Assembly: GCA_900772835.1 (NCBI GenBank)
Contig: CAAGSA010000110.1
Coordinates: 1-31,630, forward strand
Reading direction: 5' to 3'
Length of the DNA: 31,630 bases
Source: an uncultured Prevotella sp.
GTDB taxonomy: Bacteria; Bacteroidota; Bacteroidia; Bacteroidales; Bacteroidaceae
Shown: positions 9,601 to 15,951 of the stretch, one piece after another
Numbering within the stretch: the stretch's first letter is position 1
How the letters are laid out: every line of letters starts with the position of its first letter
Program-made: the position numbers and the translations under genes
Notes under the pieces: model-generated
What the model saw: only the letters and a program-made list of their open reading frames with translations
What the model was told of the DNA's origin: nothing
Database searches by the model: none

Positions 9601-10497
9601 AAAAGAATGGATGTGGCTGAATCCGGCAATAACTTCTTCTCGTTCATAAAGAAGGACGATATGCTCATACGGTGGTATGACCGCGAAGACCACACAATAT
9701 TTGACGTATGTGCCGATGACCATTGCCAGCGCTATCAGGGAATAACGAAGGAAACATCGCCGTATGTGGCACATGCGATAAGTCAGACACGCGGACAGAT
9801 TCTGATGTTCGACAATGACATCTGTGATGCGCGTTTCTCTAAATGTTGCGGTGGGGTGAGCGAGGAGTTCCAGTATTGCTGGGAGGATATGCCGAAGCCT
9901 TATCTTACTGCCGTTAGAGATACTGCCAGTGGAATGTCTGACGGTGGAGCTGTTATGCCAGACCTCAGCAACGAAGAGGTAGCCGAGAAGTGGATACGCA
10001 CTTCGCCTGAAAGCTTCTGCAACACGAACTACCGGCAGGTGCTCTCGCAGGTGCTCAACGATTATGATCAGGAAACTGCCGATTTCTACCGTTGGCACGT
10101 AAGTCTGTCGCAGGAGAAGATGAAGGAACTCTTTGCCGAGAAGCTGAAGATGGATTTCGGCGATATTCTTGAACTAAAGGCGATGGAACGCGGCAAGAGT
10201 GGCAGAATAAGCAAGCTGATGATTGTTGGAACGGAGCGTTCGTTCATTATAGGCAAGGAACTGGAGATACGTCGTGCGCTGAGCGATTCGCATCTGTACA
10301 GCTCTGCATTCGTCGTAGACCGTGAGGATATTGATGCCAATGGAGTGCCGCAGCGTTTCGAACTGACAGGTGCCGGTTGGGGGCACGGTGTGGGACTGTG
10401 TCAGATTGGTGCTGCCGTTATGGGCGAAAAGGGGTATAGATATAACCAGATTCTGCTCCATTATTACCGTGGCGCTGAGTTGAAGAAGATATATTAA
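6664..10497 (+). CDS. GT2 glycosyltransferase - DUF4922 (HIT/GalT-like) - SpoIID/LytB fusion protein
   Basis: 1277 residues without a clear signal peptide. Residues about 1-240 resemble a worn glycosyltransferase fold. Residues 250-500 are a family 2 glycosyltransferase: ASVIIPVKNRERT (251-263), VVDNHSTD, and QLDSDD (343-348, the DxD metal site). Residues about 540-850 match DUF4922, related to GalT and Ap4A/GDP-galactose phosphorylases: CFLC (569-572, likely zinc) and GASAPDHCHFQ (642-652), whose H-C-H-F-Q is the HIT-type catalytic site. Residues about 860-1277 are SpoIID/LytB: LPVEKYLESVISSEMS, in which E953 matches the catalytic Glu of the SpoIID transglycosylase, and GAGWGHGVGLCQ near 1237-1248. 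SpoIID cleaves peptide-free glycan strands; the HIT part would transfer or phosphorolyse a nucleotidyl group. The joint substrate is unknown. It lies 72 nt after nudC and 50 nt before an AmpG-like gene. Confidence 0.85.
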   Translation: MILKTDCFLPCTSIEAVDTTLQQLRECRAVKHINLLVSQEFAMNNKAPEGCTLIVVDNIQSAKAVRAIADNIDCEYALLYTKTSPLTLGLYALRRMLRVAAETGAAMTYSDHYSVENGNTVQHPVIDYQQGSLRDDFDFGSVMLMRSKLIKDYVAENADADYVYAGIYDLRLYLSRCGSIFHINEYLYTEEENDTRTSGEKQFDYVNPRNREVQVEMERAVTEHLKQVGAFVDTAYYETPDFNEQAFDCEASVIIPVKNRERTIRDAVDSALSQKTNFRFNVIVVDNHSTDLTTEYLSGYAARETGDNGPRLIHIVPQRTDLGIGGCWNVAVNDRHCGRFAVQLDSDDLYSSPDTLQRIVDEFHRQNAAMIIGSYRMCDFELNTLPPGLIDHAEWTDDNGCNNALRINGLGAPRAFFTPLLRQLQFPNTSYGEDYAMALAFSRRYKIGRIFSELYLCRRWGGNSDAALSIEKVNANNLYKDRLRTMELSARQMCNQGRTDFMDDNSLHRFFNRQMEQWETARNNFRNLHNVEQKVLQLKNATLVVQHNPARIVSTGARIDKKSIEARSCFLCRKNRPEEQMTKELDKSFEILVNPYPILPMHFTIPMHNHQPQAIYHNYAEIHHILADYPELMVFYNGPKCGASAPDHCHFQAGSNGVLPLQTGWLRFSRSLSEIYATAGGDSISEITEYPSPALLIRSRSQKADSELFRLVYKSMPMIAGDTEPMMNLVCWRSGDTFFTVVFPRRKHRPDCYPQLSEESVSATQQTSLMISPGALDMAGLIITPRKEDFDKITPELAVGILKEVSLTDEQFAAMKKRIKSMAGGQTAVSMLCPKHQEPEVHVGIVSGEKIEFSLNGAYLAKGETIEGQQTVEFSEGGILWNGNLYRELCFMPKEENASFSLFDVTIGVNFHWERKETQTFLGVLRLVVEADRICAINSLPVEKYLESVISSEMSATSSLELLKAHAVISRSWLLAQMKKRMDVAESGNNFFSFIKKDDMLIRWYDREDHTIFDVCADDHCQRYQGITKETSPYVAHAISQTRGQILMFDNDICDARFSKCCGGVSEEFQYCWEDMPKPYLTAVRDTASGMSDGGAVMPDLSNEEVAEKWIRTSPESFCNTNYRQVLSQVLNDYDQETADFYRWHVSLSQEKMKELFAEKLKMDFGDILELKAMERGKSGRISKLMIVGTERSFIIGKELEIRRALSDSHLYSSAFVVDREDIDANGVPQRFELTGAGWGHGVGLCQIGAAVMGEKGYRYNQILLHYYRGAELKKIY

Positions 10498-10547
10498 AGG
10501 TTATTTCGAAGTTTTGCTACCTTAATATAATATAATAGAAAAAGAAT

Positions 10548-11876
10548 ATGGGAAAGAGAATATCGCCCTGGGGATGGGTGCCGACACTGTATTTCGCCGA
10601 GGGATTGCCAAACGTCATAGTGATGACAGTGTCGCTGATTCTGTATAAGCAGCTCGGACTGAGCAATGCCGAGATAACCTTCTATACGTCGTGGCTTTAT
10701 CTGCCGTGGGTAATAAAGCCGTTGTGGAGCCCGTTTGTCGATGTGGTCAGGACAAAGCGCTGGTGGATAACTGCAATGCAGCTGCTCATCGGTGCTGCGC
10801 TTGGCGGTGTGGCGTTTACTATTCCCACTGCCTTCTGGCTGCAGGGCACGTTGTTCTTCTTTTGGGTGATGGCTTTCAGCAGTGCTACGCACGACATTGC
10901 AGCTGACGGATTCTATATGCTCGATCTTGATGCCCACGACCAATCGTTTTTTGTTGGCATCCGTAGCACATTCTATCGCCTTGCTTCTATATTCGGGCAA
11001 GGGGTGCTCGTGATGATAGCTGGCAATATTCAGGTTGTCTTCCGTGGCAGGATAGCTTATTCGTGGAGCCTTCTGTTCTATGGTGTAGCGGGCATCTTTA
11101 TCGCCCTGTGGCTGTGGCATAGTGCAAGGCTGCCTCGTCCGAAGGATGATGCTGACCACACTGATGTTACGATGAAAACTGTGATCAAGGATTTGGGTAG
11201 AACTATCACGTCGTTCTTTGGCAAGTTCCCCGTGCGCGAAACTGTGGCGGCATTTATGTTTATGCTGTTCTTCCGAATGCCGGAAGGATTGCTCGTAAAG
11301 GTATCATCGCTGTTCCTGATTGACAGCTGCAATAGTGGCGGACTTGGCTTGTCGCCTGCTGAATACGGCTTTGTGCAGGGTACGGTGGGCGTTGTTGGTC
11401 TCACTCTTGGCGGTATACTTGGCGGTATACTTGCAAGTCGTGACGGACTGAAACGCTGGCTTTGGCCTATGGCGTGCGCCATAACTCTGCCAGACATTGT
11501 TTATGTCTACCTCAGCTATTCGCTCACACAGAGTCTGTTCCTTATCAACGCCTGTGTTTTCATCGAGCAGTTTGGCTATGGCTTCGGTTTCACGGCTTAT
11601 ATGCTTTATCTGCTTTACTATAGCCGAGGAGAGCACAAGACATCGCATTATGCCCTCTGCACTGCGCTGATGACGCTTTCGCTGATGATCCCGGGATTGT
11701 TCTCCGGCGACCTTCAGGAGGCTGTAGGTTATCGTATGTTCTTCATCATCGTTATGTTATTCTGTTCTGTAACGTTCCTTGTTTCAGCTCTTGTGAGCAT
11801 CGACCCGGATTTCGGAAAGAAGAATGCAGAGGTTGATGTGGATGGCAATACGAAAAGTGGTTCAGAGGATGACTAA
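10548..11876 (+). CDS. AmpG-like MFS permease (muropeptide-type transporter)
   Basis: 442 residues, about 12 membrane segments. The start, WGWVPTLYFAEGLP, and the following LPWVIKPLWSPFVD and THDIAADGFYM segments are characteristic of the AmpG/PAT branch of the major facilitator superfamily, which imports anhydro-muropeptides for cell-wall recycling in Gram-negative bacteria. The charged C-terminal tail is cytoplasmic. It is the last gene of the probable operon starting at 4072 and directly follows the SpoIID-containing fusion, which strengthens a link to peptidoglycan or other glycan turnover. The actual substrate is inferred from family and context only. Confidence 0.82.
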   Translation: MGKRISPWGWVPTLYFAEGLPNVIVMTVSLILYKQLGLSNAEITFYTSWLYLPWVIKPLWSPFVDVVRTKRWWITAMQLLIGAALGGVAFTIPTAFWLQGTLFFFWVMAFSSATHDIAADGFYMLDLDAHDQSFFVGIRSTFYRLASIFGQGVLVMIAGNIQVVFRGRIAYSWSLLFYGVAGIFIALWLWHSARLPRPKDDADHTDVTMKTVIKDLGRTITSFFGKFPVRETVAAFMFMLFFRMPEGLLVKVSSLFLIDSCNSGGLGLSPAEYGFVQGTVGVVGLTLGGILGGILASRDGLKRWLWPMACAITLPDIVYVYLSYSLTQSLFLINACVFIEQFGYGFGFTAYMLYLLYYSRGEHKTSHYALCTALMTLSLMIPGLFSGDLQEAVGYRMFFIIVMLFCSVTFLVSALVSIDPDFGKKNAEVDVDGNTKSGSEDD

Positions 11877-12116
11877 GCTATATGCGGCAAGTTACAATGT
11901 CATATAGTTTCGTTTGATATAATAGTATCGTATGATATTATGTGGCAGCATGGCATTATGGTAGTACATCATTGCATTAAAGCAGTACGTCATTGCATTA
12001 AAGCAGTACGTCATAGCATTTACAGCAAAGCATAATTGTAGTATTGCATATATTATGACGGTATAATATTATGACAATGTGTTGGGATATTATGACTGCA
12101 TAATACAAGAACGAGA
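11877..12116. other. Non-coding AT-rich region past the AmpG-like gene
   Basis: 240 bp without a supported gene. It is dominated by short degenerate repeats: the 21-bp array at 11953-12036, and ATATTATGAC repeated exactly at 12050, 12066 and 12087. The transcript from the operon probably runs through it to the hairpin at 12117-12164. Confidence 0.5.
11953..12036. repeat. 21-bp tandem repeat, four copies
   Basis: Four consecutive 21-bp units at 11953-11973, 11974-11994, 11995-12015 and 12016-12036. Units 2 and 3 differ only in the last base. Each begins GCATT; the middle reads AAAGCAGTACG in units 2-3. Unit 4 is degenerate. ATATTATGAC motifs at 12050-12096 (spacings 16 and 21) continue the pattern loosely. 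Confidence 0.8.
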
Positions 12117-12170
12117 AAAGCGGTTGAACAGCGTTCCGATAGTGGAACAATGTTCAACCGCTTTCTTTTT
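12117..12170. terminator. Bidirectional terminator between the AmpG operon and the small membrane peptide gene
   Basis: Perfect 14-bp arms, aaagcggttgaaca (12117-12130) and tgttcaaccgcttt (12151-12164), with a nested gttcc/ggaac stem in the loop. On the + strand the stem runs into CTTTTT; on the - strand it runs into CTTTTCTC. It can close the AmpG operon (+) and the 12211-12303 transcript (-). Confidence 0.8.
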
Positions 12171-12210
12171 ATTATTAGAATGTATAAAGCTCAATCAAAG
12201 TGATGATTGC

Positions 12211-12303
12211 TTACTTGTAAAGCTTCATACCAATGCTCAAACCTACGCTTGCCAATATTGCAAATGCTACAACTCCGGCTGTTACTAACATAAATGTAAT
12301 CAT
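12211..12303 (-). CDS. 30-residue single-pass membrane peptide
   Basis: ATG at 12303, TAA at 12211-12213; 30 residues. It begins MITFMLVTAG and ends SIGMKLYK; residues 2-25 are an unbroken hydrophobic helix with small residues, followed by a short cationic tail, so it should span the membrane with Lys-Tyr-Lys in the cytoplasm. AGGAAAG lies 4 nt upstream of the ATG as a possible ribosome site. A TACCTTTG promoter box (12403-12410) lies about 100 nt upstream, and a 14-bp terminator hairpin begins 47 nt past the stop, so it is a complete monocistronic unit. I recognise no family. Size and shape resemble small accessory subunits (KdpF- or CydX-like) or type I toxin peptides. No sequence evidence decides between these. 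Confidence 0.6.
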   Translation of the reverse strand: MITFMLVTAGVVAFAILASVGLSIGMKLYK

Positions 12304-12402
12304 AATACTTTCCTTTCTTTTAGTTACCGTTAAACAATCTTTTTTTTCTTAATGACTGCTCTCTTTGCAGCCTTTTTATATCTGTTATCTTCTTTTCAAG
12401 TG

Positions 12403-12434
12403 CAAAGGTAATACCGTTTGTGTTCGCGCACAAT
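12403..12434 (-). promoter_or_regulatory. Promoter of the small membrane peptide gene
   Basis: On the - strand: ATTG at 12434-12431 (weak -33), 20-bp spacer, TACCTTTG at 12410-12403 followed by CA (strong -7). The leader to the ATG at 12303 would be about 95 nt and contains a small GGCUGC/GCAGUC hairpin. Confidence 0.55.
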
Positions 12435-12500
12435 AGTTTTGACGGAAATATTTGAATAGCCTTGTCTTTTATTGACTGTGGTCAAAAAACGTGGGCAAAG

Positions 12501-12548
12501 CAAAAAAATAAAAGGAATCGTAACATCTATATTGTGCCACGATTCCTT
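12501..12548 (-). terminator. Terminator of the FucP-like gene
   Basis: 10-bp perfect arms aaggaatcgt (12512-12521) and acgattcctt (12539-12548) with a 17-nt loop. On the - strand the stem is followed by TTATTTTTTTG. It lies about 260 nt past the stop codon of the minus-strand transporter, after the tandem array. Confidence 0.7.
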
Positions 12549-12565
12549 ATTCCTTGATATTATAA

Positions 12566-12724
12566 ATTATATATAGGATATTCCCAGATTTATATATATG
12601 GACTACTCCTCGTTTATGTATTGACTATTCTCCATTTATATATATGGACGTTCCTTCATTTATATATTGTCTATTCCAGGTTTATATATTGTCTATTCCC
12701 GATTTTTGTATGGGAAATTTCTCC
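12566..12724. repeat. Degenerate 21-25-bp tandem array, about seven copies
   Basis: Units start near 12566, 12588, 12613, 12634, 12658, 12681 and 12702. Each opens with (A)TTTATATAT and most continue TGTCTATTCC or TGGACnnTCC. Lengths vary from 21 to 25 bp. The array lies in the 3' untranslated region of the FucP-like gene. No spacers, so not CRISPR. Confidence 0.65.
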
Positions 12725-12805
12725 AAATATATTCTTCAATTGGAGATTGACAGTATTTCAGCCAGGGTCTTGTTGGACCTTTTATGCCCTTTTCCTTTTG
12801 GAATA

Positions 12806-14047
12806 CTACTTTGACAATCCTATCTTGCTGCCGAAATTGCAGAACCAGAATACGTATATATAATAGATGAACATCATTCCAACAGCATAGCCTACGCCGA
12901 GAGCAGGATTGTCAACAATCCAACCCATAGCGAGCGGAAGGGTGGCTCCACCCACTACGCCGAGGTTGATGATACCTGATGCTGCCTTGGTGTGTGGGCC
13001 CAGTTCCTGCAGACCGAGGTTGAACACCAGTGGCCACATTACAGAATGGAACAGTCCGGCTGCAAGCATTGCATAAACGGAAGCGATGCCGCTGAGTGCG
13101 AATGAAGCAGCAACGCAGAGCGCGCCACAAATAAGGCAGATAGAGAGAATGTGGCGCGGCTTGAATTTGTTCAGGATGATTGCTCCGGCAAATCGTCCTA
13201 TCATCATTCCTCCCCAGTAGTAGGAAAGGAATTCTGTTGCCGTGCCGTAGTTCAGCAGTTCCGGATTGCTCTTGAAATATGCCGGAAGCATGGATGGAAC
13301 TCCCAGCTCTATACCCATATAGAAGAATATACCGAGCATGCCAAGCCATACGTGTGGATACTGGAACACACTGCTCTTATACTCCTTGCGCATACCGCTC
13401 TCTGCTTCAGCCTGCTCCGCCTCGTTGATGTTGGGCAGCTTGAGGAAGAACAACACTACGCATAGAATCAGTGTGAATATTCCCAGTCCCAGATATGGGG
13501 CAGGAACAGCACTTGGTGTCGGTTCTTTGCCTGCAATGATTACATAGGTGATGAACACCGGTGCAACGGTTGTGGCGGCAGAGTTCAGTGCGTTGGCAAG
13601 AGTCATACGGAATGCGCCCTTCTCCGGTGAACCGAGTACCATAACGTATGGGTTTGCCACCAGCTGCAGCATCACGATGCCCAGTGCCACGATGAACATA
13701 CTGCCCAGGAATACCGAGTAGATTACGGAAGTCTCCATGCCGAGCAGCGACGATATGCCCAGATAGTTGATGATGAAGCCGATGCCCACGATGGCGAGTC
13801 CGAGCAGCAAGGTCTTCTTGTAACCGATTTTGTTCATCATCAGTCCGAACGGAATCGACAGCGCGTAGGCACCATAAAAAGCAGTGTTCACGAGTTGTCC
13901 TTGAGAATCCTTCAGATTGAAAGCCTGTTTGCAGAACTCAATCATAGAGTTGTTCATTGTTGTGATGAATCCGATGAGGAACAGCACGGCAAATACCACG
14001 ATAAGCGCGAAAGTATAGTTCGGCGCTTTTTTCTGAATATTATCCAT
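12806..14047 (-). CDS. FucP/GluP-type sugar:proton symporter (MFS, FHS family)
   Basis: 413 residues with about 12 membrane segments. The opening (FLIGFITTMNNSMIEFCKQAF, in two blocks) and the GAYALSIPFGLMMNKIGYK and LQLVANPYVMVLG stretches are typical of the fucose:H+ symporter family, which in Bacteroidetes also includes glucose/galactose and N-acetylglucosamine carriers. The inner membrane is the site of action. Substrate cannot be fixed from sequence, and no sugar-catabolic genes adjoin it. It follows the zinc-ribbon gene on the same strand after 120 nt containing a hairpin (14099-14141), so it may have its own promoter, although I found no convincing -7 box. Confidence 0.85.
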   Translation of the reverse strand: MDNIQKKAPNYTFALIVVFAVLFLIGFITTMNNSMIEFCKQAFNLKDSQGQLVNTAFYGAYALSIPFGLMMNKIGYKKTLLLGLAIVGIGFIINYLGISSLLGMETSVIYSVFLGSMFIVALGIVMLQLVANPYVMVLGSPEKGAFRMTLANALNSAATTVAPVFITYVIIAGKEPTPSAVPAPYLGLGIFTLILCVVLFFLKLPNINEAEQAEAESGMRKEYKSSVFQYPHVWLGMLGIFFYMGIELGVPSMLPAYFKSNPELLNYGTATEFLSYYWGGMMIGRFAGAIILNKFKPRHILSICLICGALCVAASFALSGIASVYAMLAAGLFHSVMWPLVFNLGLQELGPHTKAASGIINLGVVGGATLPLAMGWIVDNPALGVGYAVGMMFIYYIYVFWFCNFGSKIGLSK

Positions 14048-14098
14048 AAGTTAGTTTTTAAATAATAATTAGGTTTGTGATTCTTTTCTTTATATAGT

Positions 14099-14141
14099 GA
14101 TGCCGTGGAGCCAGGAATGTTGTCCTTTGCTCCTCGGCATC
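14099..14141 (-). terminator. Possible terminator after the zinc-ribbon gene
   Basis: Arms gatgccgtggagc (14099-14111) and gctcctcggcatc (14129-14141) pair over 13 bp with one mismatch, 27 nt beyond the stop at 14168. No T run follows directly on the - strand, so it may be an attenuator or a processing or stabilising stem. Confidence 0.4.
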
Positions 14142-14167
14142 AATGGTTCTTGTAGTTTGTACGGCTG

Positions 14168-15016
14168 TTATGACAGTCTGTCTTCTGGCACGCCCTTCAA
14201 CTCTTTGCGGGTAGTCTTGCGTATTGCGCGCTTGCGCTTCGGTTTCTCTTCTGCTGCCACTTCTGTCTTTACTCCAGCGAGTTCCGGGTCGATCATAATG
14301 CGTCCGCAGTATTCGCATACGATTACTTTCTTGTGCATCTTGATGTCGAGCTGTCGCTGTGGCGGGATTTTGTTGAAGCATCCTCCGCAGGCATCGCGCT
14401 GCACGTATACTATACCCAGTCCGTTGCGTGCGTTCTTGCGTATGCGCTTGAAACTCGTGAGCAGTCGTGGTTCGATTTTCACCTCCAGCTCCTTTGCCTT
14501 CTCCTTCAGTCTCTCCTCCTCGGCGCGTGTTTCGTCCACGATTTCATCGAGTTCATTTCTCTTCTCTTCGAGAGCCTGCTGGCGGTCTGCGATGAGTTCT
14601 TCTGCGTGCTTCAGGTCGTGCTTGCGCTCTTCAATCTTAGTGGCAGCTTCGCGAATCTTCTTGTTGCAGAGTTCGATTTCAAGCGACTGGAATTCTATCT
14701 CCTTGCTCAGAGTGTCATACTCGCGGTTGTTCTTCACGTCGTCGAGCTGCTTCTTGTAGCGTTCCACGCTTGCCTGCGCCTCGTTGATTTCAGCCTTTTT
14801 CTGCAATACAGCCTGCTGGAAATCCTCGATTTCGCATTTGATTTTCTCAACGCGTGTGTTCAGTCCTGCCAACTCGTCCTCCAGGTCCTGCACCTCGAGT
14901 GGTAGTTCGCCGCGCAGTGCCTTCTTTTCATCGATAGCCGACAGGGTGGTCTGCAGCTGATAGAGTGTCTTCAGCTTCTCTTCCACCGACAAATCTGTTG
15001 GATCTTTTTTTGCCAT
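14168..15016 (-). CDS. Coiled-coil protein with C4-type zinc ribbon
   Basis: 282 residues. Residues about 10-185 are a long, highly charged, heptad-rich coiled coil. C210/C213 (CGGC) and C234/C237 (CEYC) form a C4 zinc ribbon, followed by a Lys/Arg-rich tail (KPKRKRAIRKTTRK). This is the zf-RING_7/DUF164 family, whose best-known relative is Helicobacter HP0958, an RpoN- and flagellum-related chaperone. No flagellar genes are seen here, so its role in this organism is open; the family may contact nucleic acid or another protein through the ribbon and basic tail. The ATG lies 9 nt past the stop of the Nif3-like gene, a tight operon. Confidence 0.85.
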   Translation of the reverse strand: MAKKDPTDLSVEEKLKTLYQLQTTLSAIDEKKALRGELPLEVQDLEDELAGLNTRVEKIKCEIEDFQQAVLQKKAEINEAQASVERYKKQLDDVKNNREYDTLSKEIEFQSLEIELCNKKIREAATKIEERKHDLKHAEELIADRQQALEEKRNELDEIVDETRAEEERLKEKAKELEVKIEPRLLTSFKRIRKNARNGLGIVYVQRDACGGCFNKIPPQRQLDIKMHKKVIVCEYCGRIMIDPELAGVKTEVAAEEKPKRKRAIRKTTRKELKGVPEDRLS

Positions 15017-15025
15017 ATTTCTTTT

Positions 15026-15811
15026 TTACAAATAGATTATAGGATTGGTGTTCGTTTCTGTGAGAACGGTTCTCACTCCCGTACATTTCTCCTCGATTAT
15101 TGATTTAAATATTTCTTTGGTAAACTGTTCGCTTTGATAGTGGCCTATTACGGCGATTTGTATTTCCTGTTCGTGTGCGAAGTATTCGTGGTAGTGCATC
15201 TCTCCGGTCACGAATGCGTCGGCTCCGAGTCTTATAGCCTCCGGCAACAGGAAGGAGCCTGCTCCTCCGCATACTGCCACTTTGCGTATCGGGCGCCGCA
15301 GCAGCTGGTTGCACTGCACGCACTCCACGTCGAACTCTTTCTTCAGCATCATCACGAAGTCGTCGGCGGCAACCGCTTCCGGCAGTTCGCCTATCGTTCC
15401 GCTCCCGCATCTTATGCCGTCCACCTGCTTTTCAGCGAAGAAGTCTACGTTCTTGAGTCCCATTTTCCGTGCTATCATAAAGTTCACTCCTCCCTCGGAG
15501 TTGTCAATATTCGTGTGCATCGACAGTATGGTGATGTCGTTCTTTATCGCCTTTGCCACGCATCGCTGCACGAAGTCGGCATACACGAGTTTTTTGATGG
15601 GGTGGAACACCAGCGGATGGTGCGAAACTATGAGGTTGCAGCCTTTAGCCACAGCCTCGTCTACTATACTCTCCGTCACGTCAAGACACAATAATGCCCC
15701 TGATACTTCCGCCTCTGTCAATCCTACCTGCAGGCCGGCATTGTCGAATCCTTCTTGCAGGGGCAGAGGCGCGAAACGTTCAAGGGCACTGACCACTTCT
15801 CTTATTTTCAC
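15026..15811 (-). CDS. Nif3-like dinuclear metal centre protein
   Basis: 261 residues from the GTG at 15811, beginning VKIREVVSALERFAPLPLQ, which is where family members start. An in-frame ATG at 15889 would add 26 residues unlike the family, and it lies upstream of the likely transcription start set by the -7 box at 15878-15885. Metal-site motifs: SHHPLVF (H64, H65), HTNID (H99, D103), GEMHYHE and GHYQSE near the C-terminus. The protein is the short form, without the PII/CutA-like insert seen in about 360-residue homologues. The biochemical role of the family (often annotated as GTP cyclohydrolase-like or YbgI) is unsettled. It is cotranscribed with the zinc-ribbon gene. Confidence 0.85.
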   Translation of the reverse strand: MKIREVVSALERFAPLPLQEGFDNAGLQVGLTEAEVSGALLCLDVTESIVDEAVAKGCNLIVSHHPLVFHPIKKLVYADFVQRCVAKAIKNDITILSMHTNIDNSEGGVNFMIARKMGLKNVDFFAEKQVDGIRCGSGTIGELPEAVAADDFVMMLKKEFDVECVQCNQLLRRPIRKVAVCGGAGSFLLPEAIRLGADAFVTGEMHYHEYFAHEQEIQIAVIGHYQSEQFTKEIFKSIIEEKCTGVRTVLTETNTNPIIYL

Positions 15812-15877
15812 GCTTTTCAGCCTTTCTTTTCTTAATGTTGCCCATTGTGCTGTTGGGCTACTATATATAATAATGTG

Positions 15878-15885
15878 CAAAATTA
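15878..15885 (-). promoter_or_regulatory. -7 element of the Nif3-zinc-ribbon operon
   Basis: TAATTTTG on the - strand matches TAnnTTTG, about 65 bp upstream of the GTG start at 15811. No clear -33 TTTG at 19-20 bp. Confidence 0.4.
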
Positions 15886-15951
15886 GCAATAATCCTTCAA
15901 ACTTTTGCTTTTTGCTTCCGTTTATTAGTTTCTTTTAACATGTTGCACGCG

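Noticed and set aside
12079..12288. 69-codon + frame over the terminator and small peptide gene
   Set aside because: It runs through a strong bidirectional terminator and is antisense to the 30-residue membrane peptide, whose signals are much better.
12566..12724. CRISPR array
   Set aside because: Units abut without unique spacers, are degenerate, and no cas genes are present. The same holds for the arrays at 11953-12036 and 20065-20150.
15812..15889. N-terminal extension of the Nif3-like protein from the ATG at 15889
   Set aside because: The 26 extra residues do not match the family, and the -7 promoter box at 15878-15885 would place the transcription start after this ATG.
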